From: Pseudonocardia sulfidoxydans NBRC 16205
GTDB lineage: Bacteria; Actinomycetota; Actinomycetes; Mycobacteriales; Pseudonocardiaceae
Length of the DNA: 62,837 nt
NCBI RefSeq assembly: GCF_007989085.1
Contig: NZ_BJVJ01000036.1
Coordinates: 1-62,837, forward strand
Reading direction: 5' to 3'
Part shown: positions 51,270 to 62,732 of the stretch, in pieces
Numbering within the stretch: position 1 is the stretch's first letter
How the letters are laid out: each line of letters opens with the position of its first letter
The notes under the pieces: generated by a model
What the model saw: the letters and a program-made list of their open reading frames with translations, nothing else
Databases searched by the model: none
What the model was told of the DNA's origin: nothing
Translations under genes and position numbers: made by a program

Positions 51270-54200
51270 ATGGGGAGCGACGACTTGGCACGTCTACACG
51301 TCCTCGGTGACTGGCACGGCCCGGGCGAGGAGGGAACCGCGCGGCGGCTCGCTCACGAGCTACCGGCCGACTGGGACATCGTCGCCGGCCGCGACATCCC
51401 CGACGGGATGGGCACCGTCGACCTCGATCTCGTCGTCGTCTCCCCACGGGCGGTGTACCTGTGCGAGGAGAAGTCGTGGGGCCGCCACGTCGTCGTCGGA
51501 GAGGTCGGCTGGTACGTCAACGGGGAACGCCGGCACAGCCCGAACAGCCAGGTGCAGCACGCCACCCGGGTGCTCGCCGGACGGATCAAGACCCGCATCC
51601 CCGGTTGGCGCAAGGCCGAGAACGCATTTCCGCACGGGCACCGGATGGTGCGCGGACATGTCGTGCTCTCGCACCCGACGCTGCACCTCGAGGGCGCCGC
51701 CGAGCTCGGCGAGGACGTCGTGCTCGCCCTCGACGACGCGGCACCCACGCTGCTCCGCCTGGATGCCACGTGCCCGACGTCGATGGCGCCGCTGCGGCAG
51801 GAGCTCATGGGATTTCTGCTCGGGCTCCCCGCCCGGGGGCCCGAAGCGCCGCCGACGTTCATCTACCAGTACCGCGTCGAGCGCCGTCCGATGCAGCGCG
51901 GACACGCGCTCGTCTACCCGTCGCGCAACCCGGCGGGCGAGCTGGTGGACCTGGTGTCGGTACCGGTCGCGGGTGCCGCTGACCCCGAGCGGGCGCGGCT
52001 CCTCGCGACCCGTGAGCACGACGCACTGGCCGCCCTGGCCGCCGACGACCGGGCCTGGCGCGTCCAGGGCTGGTTCGAGCTGGACGGCCGACTCATCACC
52101 CCCACCACCGTCGCCACCGACGGCACCAGCCTGGCGAAGCTCGCCGCATCCCGGCGGGCGGAGCCGGGTGACGACGGCCGGGTGCCGCCGAGCATCGGAG
52201 TCCCGGTCGTGCACGACGCCTTCCTCGCCCTGGCCCAGGTCCATGCGCGCGGCATCACCCACCGCGCGCTGCGGTTGCGCAGTATCGAGGTCACCGAGCA
52301 CAACCGGGTCCGGTTCCGCGACTTCGACCGCGCGCACCTCCCGACGGCGGAGACGATCGCGCCGTCGCTCGACGACACGCACCCGTCGGCGAGCTTCCGC
52401 GCGCCGGGCGTGACGATGGAGATGTTCACCCCGGCCGACGATCTCTACAGCCTCGCGCTGAGCCTCGTCCAATGGCTCCACGGCGACGCCACCGATCACC
52501 CCGACCACGCGCTCGCGGCCCGGCGTGCCCCCGAGTACCCCGTCGTCGGTGAGGTGCTGGCGCGATGCCTGGCACGCACACCGGGGGACACCTTCACCGC
52601 AGCCGACGCCGCCACCGCGACCGACCAGGCGCCGCCACCGGCCCCGCCCGAGCCGCCGGGCCCCCGCCGGACCGACCCGGTCGACGACGAACGGATCGGG
52701 CAGGACGCCCTGCTGGCAGGGCGCTATCGCCTGCTGCGCAAGCTCGGCGAGGGCGCATGGGCAGTGACGTGGCTCGCCCACGACGAGAACCTCGACGAAC
52801 GTCGGACGATCAAACACCTGCGGCCGGGCCGCGTGACACCCGAGCAGGTCAAGGCGGAGTACGAGCACGCGAGCCTGCTGCGCAGCCACCGGTGCGCCCG
52901 GGTGTACGACCGCCTGGCTCGGCCGGAACCCGGAGTGCTGGTGCAGGAGTACGTCCCCGGGGAGACGTTGCACGAGCTCACGACGGGACGCCCCGCACTC
53001 GATCGTGAGCAGGCCCGCCGGATCGCGGTCGACGTGCTGAACGGCCTGGCCCACGCTCACTCGCAGTCGATCTACCACCGCGACGTCAGCCCCAACAACA
53101 TCGTGGTCCGTGAGGACGGCCGTGCCGTTCTGATCGACTTCGGGTTGGCCTCGCGGGCCGACGCGGCGCAGTCCGCGGTCGGGTCGCCGCCCTACACCGC
53201 TCCCGAGGTGTGGTCGCGGCGGCTGTGGTCGCCGTCGGCCGACATCTACAGCGCCGCCGCGTCGGTCCTGCACGCCCTGCTCGGGCGGCTGCCCTACGCG
53301 GGTCCGGGCATCGACGAGCGTCGCACCCTGGTGCCGCCCGCGGCGGACAAGGTCGAACGGTACGGCCGCCTGCTCGACGCGCTCTACCGCGCGGTCCAGG
53401 CCGACCCCGGAGACCGCCCGTCCGATGCCGGTGCCTTCGCCGAGGAGCTGGCGCGTGTCGACGACATCGTCGTCGTCCCGGGACGGCGCGTGGTGAACCC
53501 GACGGTCGCTGCGTTGCGCGGCCTGTACCGGCACAGCGGGATCGGCAACTCCGGCAACCGGGGCCTCGACGACGAGTTCGCCCACGACACCTACGTCCGC
53601 ACCCGTCTGGATCACGAACTGCTCCCGGCCGTCGTCGCCGGGGAGCTCGACGTGGTGGTGCTCTCGGGCAACCCCGGCGACGGGAAGACGTCGTTCCTGG
53701 TCAAGGTCGGCACCGAGCTCGACGCGGCCGGTGCGGTCACCGTCCACGAGGACGAGGCAGGCTGGCGCCGCCGGCTCGACGGCCGGACCTACGCGGCGGT
53801 CTACGACGCGTCGGAGTCGCACGGCGAGCTCAGTTCCGACGATCTCCTGCGTCGTGCTCTCGATCCTGGCGAGGGCGACGACCCGGCCCGTCGCACCGTG
53901 TTGATCGCCGCCAACGACGGACGGATCGCGCAGTTCTGCCTCGACAATGCGGAGCGCTATCCCGATGCCTCACGGGAGCTGGACCGGCAGCGGCTCGGCG
54001 CGCCCGCCCCACGCGGCTCCCGGACGGTGCTGGTCGACCTCAAGCGTCGTGCACTCGCGATGCCCGACCTCGACGGGCCGGCGCTGGGCGCGAACGTCCT
54101 CGCGTCGTTGACGGTGCTGCACCGGTGGCAGGTCTGCGGGGGCTGCGAGGTGCGCGACGTCTGCCCGATCAAGCGCGCAACGCCGAGCAGTTCCGCACGG

Positions 54201-55105
54201 GCCAGGCCAAGAAGGCGGTGGCCGAGCTGCTGCTGGTGAGCCATCTGCGCCGGAGGCGCCGGGCGACCGTCCGGGACCTCCGCTCGGCGTTCGGCTGGCT
54301 CGTCACCGGGGACGCGTCGTGCGACGACATCCACGACGACGTGGAGCGGGGCCTCGACCCGCGACGCGGCCGGCGGGCCTTCGACCTCGCGTTCGACGCC
54401 GCCAGCGGCGACTACCTCGTCCAGGAGTGGGCCGACGTCGACCCGGCACGGCTCCCGGCGCCGGCGGTCGCGCGGGCGGCGCGCGGCCGCCGCGACCTGG
54501 TGCCCGACCTCGCGGGGCTCGACACCGCGACGATGACGCATCTGAAGCGGGCGGTGTACTTCGGCGAGGCCGACATCGCGACCGCGCGCGCCGAGGTCCG
54601 CAGCTACCGGCACTTCGAGGCGTTCCTCGACGCGTTGCGGAACCCCGTGGCAGGCCTGCCGCGGATCCTGCTGGGAATCTCGCGGGTCCTGGCGTTCGCC
54701 GGGTATCCCGACGAAGGTGCGCTCGCGTTGCGCGAGAGGGTTTTCGACGACCCGTCGGTACGGTCGATCGTGGTGGTCAAGGAGCTCCCGGCCGCGGACT
54801 TCGAGCTCGTGAGCGCGACCGCCGAGGCGCCGTACGTCGAGTCGTTCCCCGACCAGCTGGAGCTGCGCCACCGCGGCTCGAACGCGCGGCTGCGGATCAC
54901 CCTCGACACCGCGGAGCTGTTGCTGCGCTCGGCCGACGGGGAGATCCTCGGCGACACCGCGTCGGCGGCGCTGCGCAAGGAGATCCAGAGCTTCGGTGAC
55001 CGCCTACGTCTGGAGCCGGCGCGTTCGGTGCGCATCGTCGACGGCGCGGGCTCGTCGCTCAGTGCGCGTGTGACACCTGACGGCCGCATCGTGCGGGAAG
55101 GCTGA
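51270..55105 (+). CDS. NERD-pseudokinase-Ser/Thr kinase-DptF-like ATPase, frameshifted
   Basis: About 1277 residues when one frameshift near 54175 is bridged. Order: NERD domain (about 25-95, D51, D53, E66-x-K68 as a nuclease-like site); a degenerate kinase (about 200-410, HRD reads HRA and DFG reads DFD); a complete kinase (about 481-740, G-loop GEGAWAVTW, catalytic HRD 603-605, DFG from 623, APE as APEVW); then a P-loop ATPase with GNPGDGKT (800-807) and a CxxC...C cluster (956, 959, 965). The start is the ATG at 51270; the frame is open upstream to 51162. The N-terminal half resembles BREX PglW, the ATPase resembles DptF. The next gene starts 2 bases after the stop. Confidence 0.75.
54171..54181 (+). 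other. Apparent frameshift in the first defence-like gene
   Basis: The kinase-ATPase frame is intact to the CPIKR segment and then runs into a low-quality Arg/Ser tail ending at 54239. The other frame continues as NAEQFRTGQAKKAVAELLL to 55105. The break is in CGCGCAAC, and removing one GC restores the frame. It may be a real indel or a sequencing error. Confidence 0.75.
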
Positions 55106-55107
55106 GA

Positions 55108-56763
55108 ATGACGATCACGCTGCCGCTGCCGCTGCGCACCTACCAGTACCGCACACTGACGGTGTTCTCGTTGCTCGACACCGACACAGACCGGGTCCTG
55201 CCGCAGCTGTTCGAGATGTGTGTCAAGGGCGGCAGGTCGAGCCGCTCGCGCACCGACGCGAAGGACTACGACGGCTACCGCCGCACGATGCTGGCGAGCA
55301 GGACGGTGGAGGGGTTCGACGACCATCCCCGCGACCTGGCGCTGCTCGACGGCTGGCTGCGCTCGTGCGTGGTCGACATGGGTGCGGTGGGGCGGGCGAA
55401 TACCGGTGAGCAGATGCTGGCGGTCGCCCCGTCGACCCTGGCGGTGTACCGGGCCGGTCTGCCGAAGGAACGTCACCGCCATCGCGGGATCGACGACGTC
55501 GTGTACCGACTCATGCTCGAGGCGGTCTCCCGGCAAGGCCGGGCCGAAGACACCGGAGTCGCGACGGCCGAGCTGCGTGACCTCGTGACCCGCACGATCG
55601 GCCGTGGTCTGGCCATCGGCCCCGGGCCTCGGTGGGAGCCCCGCCTGGAGGACCCGGCCGCCCTGGACATCGGTGCGTTGCTCGCGTTCCGGTTCGTCGA
55701 GGGCTTCGACATGGGCGACGCCAGAGAGGTCGACACCGACGCCGCCGACAGCTCCCTGCCCGGCGTCGCCGCGGCCCTCGGTGACACCCTGCTCGCCCAC
55801 CTGCGCGTCTACGGCGAGCGCCTGCCGGTCCCGGCGCTGATGTCGAGCTTCGCCGCCGTCATGGCGCTGGGCCTGTTCACCTTCAGCCTGCGTGCCGACG
55901 CCGCAGCCCACCACCTGTTGCGCACCGGCGAACGTCCCGGCGACCTGGGCGACGGGCCCGCACCGGCGTCGCCCCTGGAGATGTACTGCGACTTCACCGG
56001 CGACCTCGGGTCCGAGTCCGACCGGCTGTCGCGCCGCTGCGTCGAACGCGACCTCGACCGGGTGCGGCTCGCCTTCCGGGACCGCATGACGTTCGTCGTC
56101 GTCGAGCAGGCCCTCCCACGCATCGCCGGGGAGCTGGAACGGCTGGCCGGAGCCTCGCGTGCGGACCGGCTCGTCCGGCTGGCCGAGCTGCGCGACCACC
56201 GGCGCGTCGAGTCCTACGCGGAAGGCAGGATCGACGACCTGGTCGCCGAGGCCGCGGACTCCGACGAGGCTACCGGTCCCGAGCTCGACTTCCTGCGCAA
56301 GGTGCAGGGGGCCGACACGTCCGAGCTGGACAAGCTGCTGGACATCGTCGAGCACGTCAACCAGACCCGTGCGATGAAGAACGCCGTCGCCTGGTTCTGG
56401 TCGGTGGGTGCGCTCGAGAAGCCCTACGGGCTTCTGCGCGGATCGTCACGCCACCGGCGCTCCTGGCGCTACGCCCCGGGGGACGAGCTGCTCACCGCCC
56501 TGCTCATGGCCGTGTTCGTCGACGAGGACGGCAGGTCCAGCCGCGAGACGATGTCGCTGCGGGAGGTCCTCGACGCGCTCGCGAACCGATTCGGCATCCT
56601 CGTCGACCGACCGCCGGCGTTCCTCGACGGGGCCGAGGCCCGCGAGGCCGCGACCGCGAACCGCAACGCCTTCACCCAGCGGCTCCAGCTACTGGGCTGC
56701 TTCGACAGCCTCTCCGACGACTTCTCGGTGCAGATCGTCCGTCACCCACTCGGAGCCGCCTGA
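55108..56763 (+). CDS. DptG-like protein of the defence-like operon, unknown function
   Basis: 551 residues, intact, largely helical in character and without signal peptide or membrane segment. I see no catalytic motif. The position between a DptF-like ATPase and a DptH-like ATPase, and the size, match DptG of phosphorothioation-dependent restriction systems, but the sequence match is impressionistic. An equivalent is the middle component of kinase-associated systems such as MADS. Its stop overlaps the next start as TGATG. Confidence 0.55.
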   Translation: MTITLPLPLRTYQYRTLTVFSLLDTDTDRVLPQLFEMCVKGGRSSRSRTDAKDYDGYRRTMLASRTVEGFDDHPRDLALLDGWLRSCVVDMGAVGRANTGEQMLAVAPSTLAVYRAGLPKERHRHRGIDDVVYRLMLEAVSRQGRAEDTGVATAELRDLVTRTIGRGLAIGPGPRWEPRLEDPAALDIGALLAFRFVEGFDMGDAREVDTDAADSSLPGVAAALGDTLLAHLRVYGERLPVPALMSSFAAVMALGLFTFSLRADAAAHHLLRTGERPGDLGDGPAPASPLEMYCDFTGDLGSESDRLSRRCVERDLDRVRLAFRDRMTFVVVEQALPRIAGELERLAGASRADRLVRLAELRDHRRVESYAEGRIDDLVAEAADSDEATGPELDFLRKVQGADTSELDKLLDIVEHVNQTRAMKNAVAWFWSVGALEKPYGLLRGSSRHRRSWRYAPGDELLTALLMAVFVDEDGRSSRETMSLREVLDALANRFGILVDRPPAFLDGAEAREAATANRNAFTQRLQLLGCFDSLSDDFSVQIVRHPLGAA

Positions 56764-59700
56764 TGTCCGCGCCCACCCTCGCGTCGCCCGGGTCACTGCC
56801 GCCGCTCGTGCTCGGACAGATCGCGGAACAGATCGCCGACGCGCTGACAGGCCACGACGCGGGGAACTGCGTGCGCATCGACAGCATCCGCCGCGGCGAC
56901 GCAGGCGAACTGGTCGAGGTACTGCGCGACCGGCTCCCGGCCGGGCTCGCGGACGTCCACGTCCTCGTCGACCATCCCGGTGACGCCGACGGCAAGCTCG
57001 CGATCCCGGCCGAGCGCGCCGTCGAACTGCGCAACCGCAAGGAGCGCCAGCTCGTCCTGATGGTCCCGGTCGGCAGCGGGTCGGCCGCGAGCTCGCTCGA
57101 CAACAGTTTCGCCCGCATCGACGTGACCCGGCTCCTCGCCAAGGCCGCCGAACTCCTCGTCGCGTCGATCACCGACGCCGAACTGCAGGCCGGTGTACGG
57201 CAGGTCGCGCGCGAGCTCGGACGTGGACGCCCCGTCGAGGCCTGGGCGCGCTACGTCGCGGCGGTGGTCGCGGACGCGTCCTGGGCGACCCTCGGAACCG
57301 CGCTCTGGATGGTCGGCCTGGTGCCAGACCTGGGTGGACCGGAGCTGCTGAAGCGCCTGTCGCGCAACGCCGCGTGCGCGCGGGCGGTCTCGCGGCCCGT
57401 CCGGGCTGTCGCCTCGGTGGCCGACCGGCTCACGGCAGCCGAGTTGCAGGAGGGCGACGAGCGCGACCGCATCGCCCGCTACCTCGCCCGGCCCGAGATC
57501 GATCTCTCCGACGCCCCGTCGTGGGCGGAGCCGCTCGCGCTCCCGCCCCACGACCTGACGTTCGACCTGTGGCCGCTCGTCGAGCGCCGGACCGTGGAGG
57601 TCGGCAGCGTCCGCATCGACCCCTTCCTGAAGGAGGACGGGACCCTGCGGGCGGGGACCCGGCTCAACCAGGAGAACCCCGGCGATCTGCCCTACGTCGA
57701 GACCGGCCCCGACACGCCCGCGACCGTGACCGTGGTGTGGCGGACCGACCCGCCGAAGGCGGACACCGTCGACCGCTGGCTGGTCGAGGCACTGCCGCCC
57801 GCGGACCTGCGCGACGTCGACGGCGAGCCGGTCGCCCGGCAGACGGTGAAGGGGGACAAGCGCCGCGCGACCGTGCGCCTGGACATCGCCGAGGAGGACC
57901 TCGCGGACGGAGCCCTCCTGGTCCTCCGGCTGACCGGCATCGACGCCGACGGGCAGCCGGTCCTGCTGCGCAGCGGCGACGAGGCCGTCGACGAGAGCCA
58001 GCAGTTCGGGGTCCGCTGGGAGCAGGACCCCGTTGTCGGGCCGACCCGTCGCGCATCGACCCCCTCGCTCGCCCAGGCCCGGCTCGACGCGGCGCTCGAG
58101 GGGGCAGAACGACCTCGGCGAGGACGCTCCGAGCTGGAACGACGCCGTGTTCTCGGTGCGGCTCGGCGGGCGGCGCACCGCGCTGCTCGCACTGAGCCCG
58201 GCATTGACGGCGTTGCAGGACAGGCTGCTGCGCGAACGCGGTCGCGTCGTCGCGTGGGAGGCCGATGGGCGGCTCGGGGACGTCGTCGACGCCGAAAGCC
58301 TGCAGCCTGTGGTGGGCGCGTTGCCGCAGGCGTTCGCCGACCGGCGACGGCGCCTGTTCGAGAAGCTCGACGCCCGCCGTCCACGGTCCGCGGTCGAGAC
58401 CCTGGAGTGGGACGACGACCTGCGGGCCGAGGTGTCCGCCTACTGCCAGGCCTACCGGCGTGCCCTGGACACCGCGGCCGACGACACCGTGCGAATGTCG
58501 TTGCTGGCGCTCGACACCGTCCGGCTGTCGATCGACACCGCCGGCAACAACCCGATCGCCGCGATGATCGCGCTGCCGTTGCAGCCCCTGCGTCTGGCCT
58601 GGACCGCCGAGTACGACCGCACGCTGGGCGAGTGGGCGCAGGCGCTCACGACTCTCGGCCGGTCGGCGGCGAAACGGAAGCAGTCCGTCGACGGGCGGCT
58701 CACCCGCCGGGTCACGCCGGCAAACCTTCCCTTCGCCATGTTCGGCGTCACGGGGACGGCCTTCGTCTACGTCCGCGAGGCGACGCTCGGCACAGGCGTG
58801 TACCTGGACCCGTCCGAGCCGGAACCGGGCGCCGCCGTGCAGGCGGTCCTCGAGGTGCTGGGTCTGGACCGGCGCGATGTCGGGGCGGACGTGCCACCGT
58901 CGACCGTCGCCGAGCGGATCGCCGCCTACCGGTCGGTGAACGCCGGACAGGACGCGTTGCGGATCCTCGCGCTCAACGCGGGGTCGGGCGAGCTGCTCGC
59001 CCGGGCCCTCGAAGAATCCGTGCTGCGTGAGCCCGACGCCGGCGACGACGTGGCCGCACCGCCCGCCCGGCTCGAACTGATCGCCTACAGCAGCCGACTC
59101 TCCCTCACCGACCCGATCCCGGCACTCACCGATCTTCAACGCGCGGCGGCGAACCAGCAGGTCAGGGGAGCAAGGTCGCACCTCACCCCACCCCTGGGCC
59201 TGACGGTGCGGGCGCACACCCGCATCGCGGGTGACGTCGACGCGGCGAACATCGCCGTCGTCTCCGACCTCGCTGCGCGACAGACCGAGGACGCCGCCGA
59301 CGTCGCGGCCGTCGCGGTCGCCGACGCGACGGTGTCCTTCCGCAACCTGCTGACCCCGGCACAGACGCAGCGGGTGTCGGCGCCGACCCCCGTCTGGCGG
59401 ACCGCGCCCGCGGTCCGGCTCCGCAACCGCGACGGCGCCGCCGACGCGGTCGACGCCCATCGCAGCTACCAGGCGGCCCTGTCGATCGCGCTCGGCTACC
59501 CGCGGGGCCCGCTCGCGCTGACCGCCCGCCTCGGCCGCGAGGAGCTCGCTGCCCTGGAGGCCGCCCACGAGCGAGCCGACTGGGTCATCACCCTCGACCG
59601 CAACCTCGGTGTCGACGTGTTCGCGGGCGTTCCCGGCTCCGGCGCACAGCCCTACGTGCTGGACTACGCCCCCGACTTCCTCGAAGGGCTCGGCCCCCGA

Positions 59701-61770
59701 CTGACCGTCACGACGACCCACCGAGGAGACGTGCAACGCCTGCTGGCCGACGCCATGACCGGGCTGAACCTCGACGTCGTCGACGGGTCGGTCCGGGTGG
59801 CGCTCGACCACCTGCAGGTGGTGTCGGGCCGGCTCGCGTTGCGGCTCGTGGGTCGATCCAGCCTGGCGACCGAAGCGGTGAGCCTCGCCGCGCTGATCGC
59901 CCACCTGCGTGGACGTGGCGAACTCGACGGCTGCCTGGTCGTTCCCGTCGATGCCCACCAGGAGGTGTTCGGCGACGTCCGCGGCGACGCCGGCGTCCGC
60001 CGCTGCGACCTGCTGCTCGTGCGGACGACCGCCCGCACGATGAAGATCGAGTGCATCGAGGTCAAGTCACGCCGGGCCGCCGCGCTGCCCGCCGGCCTGG
60101 TGGACGACATCGTCGACCAGCTCGACGCGACCGTCGCGATGCTGCACGACACGTTCTTCCGCACCGACCCGCCCCGGATCGACGCCGAGCTCCAGCTCGC
60201 CCGCCTCGGCGGAATCCTGCGCCACCATGCCGACCGCGCCTTGGCCATGGGGCTGCTCGACGACCGCCGTCGCGGCGAGGTCGAGCGCATGGTCGAGAAG
60301 ATCGAGGACCGCGCCCTCGTCCCGGAGATCAGCCGCCGCGGCTACGTCGTCAGCCTCGGCCGCAATGCCAAGGCGGACTTCCCGACCGAGCACCGCGGAG
60401 CGCGGATCGAGGTGCTGACCGCGGCCGACCTGACCGCTGTCGGCTTCACCTCGCTGCGCTGCGACGGGGCGCAGTCACGGGAACCGCTGCAGGACACGGC
60501 GGCCACCCCGACCCCGACCCCGCCGCCCGTCGCCACCCCGGTGCCGCCTCCCGCCGCGCCGCGGGCCCGCCGCCCGTCCCCGCGGCCCCGCACCCCGGAA
60601 CCGACCCCGCCGCCGGCAGTCGTCGAGACACCCGGTTCCGTCGAGACGACGGCCGAGCTGGCCCCGGTGGCCCCGGCGAGCGCCCGTACACCGGACCCTG
60701 CCGAGGCCGAACTCGAAGGGCCGCAGCCGGTCCGTGAGCCGACGCAGGTCCCCGAGGTCGTCGAGGTCAGCCTGGGCGCCGACGCGCACGCCGAGGACGT
60801 GCGGTGGCGGATCAGCACATCGGGCAGCCCCCACCTGTTCGTCCTGGGTATCCCCGGTCAGGGCAAGTCGGTCACCACACGGCGCATCCTCAACTCCTTC
60901 GCCGACCAGGGTCTCCCGGCGCTCGTCGTCGACTTCCACGGCGACATGGCAGCGTCCCCGGCAGGTGGCGCCGCGGTGCTGGACGCCTCGCTCGGGCTAC
61001 CGATCTCGCCGTTCGAGATCGACGACCCGGCCCGCTACCGGGAGGCGTCCTGGGAGCTGGCAGAGGTGATCGGCTACGTCTGCGGGCTCGGGGAGATTCA
61101 GCGCAACACCGTCTACGAGGGTGTCCGTGCCGTCTACGAGCAGCGCGGCTTCCCCAACCCGGCGAGCCCGGAGAACTGGCCGACGATGGACGAGCTCGCC
61201 GACGCCGTCCGCACGTCCGAGGCAGGCGGTCGGAGCCGCAACACCATCGCCCGGCTCCGCCCGCTGAGCGACTTCGGCGTGTTCGCCGACGGCCCGCACG
61301 GCAGCGGCTTCGCCGACCTGCTGCGCCGCGGCGTCGTGATCGACGTCCACGGCCTCATGGAACAGGTGCAGCGCGCCGCGGGCGCGTTCGTGCTGCGCAA
61401 GGTCTATCGCGAGATGTTCCGCTGGGGCCAGACGTCGCAGCTGCGCCTCGCCGTGGTCCTCGACGAGGCGCAGCGGCTCGCCCGCGGCGTCACCCTCCCG
61501 AAGATCATGAAGGAGGGCCGCAAGTACGGGGTCGCGGTGGTCGTCGCGAGCCAGGGCGTCGAGGACTTCCACCAGGATGTACTCGGCAACGCCGGCACCA
61601 AGGTCGCCTTCCGCTGCAACTTCCCGCAGAGCCGCAAGGTCGCCGGATTCCTGCGGGGACGCAGCGGCCAGGACATGTCGGCGGCCCTGGAGGATCTCGC
61701 CGTCGGCCAGGCCTACATCTCGACACCCGACCACGGCGCGGCACGCAAGGTGTTCATGGCCCGGGACTGA
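56763..61770 (+). CDS. PD-(D/E)XK nuclease-HerA/DptH-like ATPase, frameshifted
   Basis: About 1668 residues when one frameshift at 58100-58104 is bridged. A large N-terminal region has no motif I recognise. Near residue 1082 RRCDLLLV, then IEVKSRR (E1099-x-K1101), forms a PD-(D/E)XK nuclease pattern. A Pro-rich linker (about 1240-1325) leads to a HerA/FtsK-type ATPase: Walker A GIPGQGKS (1362-1369), VVDFHGDM, Walker B LAVVLDEAQRLAR and a late FRCNFPQSRK arginine segment. Size and layout match DptH. The ATG overlaps the stop of the DptG-like gene. Confidence 0.72.
58100..58104 (+). other. Apparent frameshift at a G5 run in the third defence-like gene
   Basis: The N-terminal frame runs through LDAALEG and then degrades into Arg-rich sequence to 59030. 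The next frame continues cleanly as QNDLGEDAPSWNDAVFS. The junction is a run of five G; removing one G joins the two. Such a run is prone both to slippage and to sequencing error. Confidence 0.8.
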
Positions 61771-62703
61771 CCCCGCCGAGATCGCGTCGCACTGCGATCA
61801 TCGTGGCCGGAGCTCGTCGCCTCCATGCCCGCGATTTTCTACAGCGAGCTCGACGACATCACCTCCCTCGACCCGGCCGACGCCGAGCTCGGCAGAGAAC
61901 GCGGTCGCCGACGAGCTGTCGTAGGTCTGGTTGCACCCGACCGCGGTGCCGAGGATCTCGTCATGGACCCGCGGCGGTCCTCTGTGACCAGCGATGGCAG
62001 CACTTCGCTCGCGGGCCGCGCATCTCGGTGGGTTCCTGCAAGGTGGCCGTGAGACGGCGCCGGATTCCAGTGGGCGGCTCGGTCGCTCCGCGCAGGCGGA
62101 AGAACGTCGCGACGTCCCACTCGACAAGCACCCCGATGCGGGGCCAGGTACCGGTCGACGCCCGCGACCCGGTATTCCTCGTCCTGGTTGAGCAGCGGAT
62201 AGCAGGCGAGCTGCCGGTTGTCCGGCGGCGGCACCGTCGAGTGCGCCATCGACGAGTCCACGCCGACAAGGAGGCCTCGCGGTGTTCCCAGTCCGCGTCG
62301 GCACCCTCGACATCACGGCTGCCCGTGATGTCGGTCCACTCCGGACCTGCCCGGGCCCGCGCGACCCGCGCACCATCAGCGACCGGTTGGCCGTCTCCGC
62401 TACCGCGGTGACGGTGTCGACGACGTAGGGCGGGACGGGCTTCGAGCAAACCGTTCCCGGGTGGCGTGAGGGGCCCGTCAGCGGTGAGCGGGCCGGCCGG
62501 TGCGAGTGGGCCCGAGCGGTGGCGCCTTCACACAGGTCCTCGCCGTCAACGACCTCGACAGCGAGACCAACTGTCACTGATGTCTTGATGCAGAACTGCC
62601 ACCCATGTCCTCAGGCTTCACATCGACCGGTCACCGCGGCGCCCCAACGGTCCCCGCCGTGAACGCGCCGAACGGTCCCTGAGCTGCGACGACCAGCAAC
62701 TGT
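61771..62703. other. Region without a recognisable intact gene
   Basis: About 930 bases after the defence-like operon. Several minus-strand frames are open for 140-260 codons, but none has convincing composition. Short protein-like stretches appear in different frames: LLNQDEEYRVAGVDRYLAPHR near 62120-62200, and VLVEWDVATFFRLRG just after it in another frame. This suggests a decayed leftward gene with frameshifts, of unknown family. I saw no insertion sequence or RNA gene. Confidence 0.5.
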
Positions 62704-62719
62704 TCGAACACATGTTCGA
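62704..62719. promoter_or_regulatory. LexA SOS box
   Basis: TCGAACACATGTTCGA is a perfect palindromic match to the actinobacterial LexA operator (TCGAAC-N4-GTTCGA). It is immediately upstream of the gene starting at 62733 and includes a possible alternative ATG at 62712, so LexA binding would block that gene until DNA damage. Confidence 0.8.
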
Positions 62720-62732
62720 CTACGATCGAGAC

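Noticed and set aside
58100..58104. Programmed ribosomal frameshift
   Set aside because: No heptameric slippery sequence or downstream stimulatory structure was evident, and a product split here would separate an uncharacterised N-terminal region from the ATPase without obvious use.
51270..61770. Complete BREX, DND/SSP or MADS system
   Set aside because: No methyltransferase, PglZ, DndBCDE/SspABCD or specificity subunit gene is adjacent; only the kinase/ATPase part is present.
61798..62577. 259-codon minus-strand gene
   Set aside because: Composition and lack of any continuous motif argue against a real intact protein; protein-like pieces occur in other frames.
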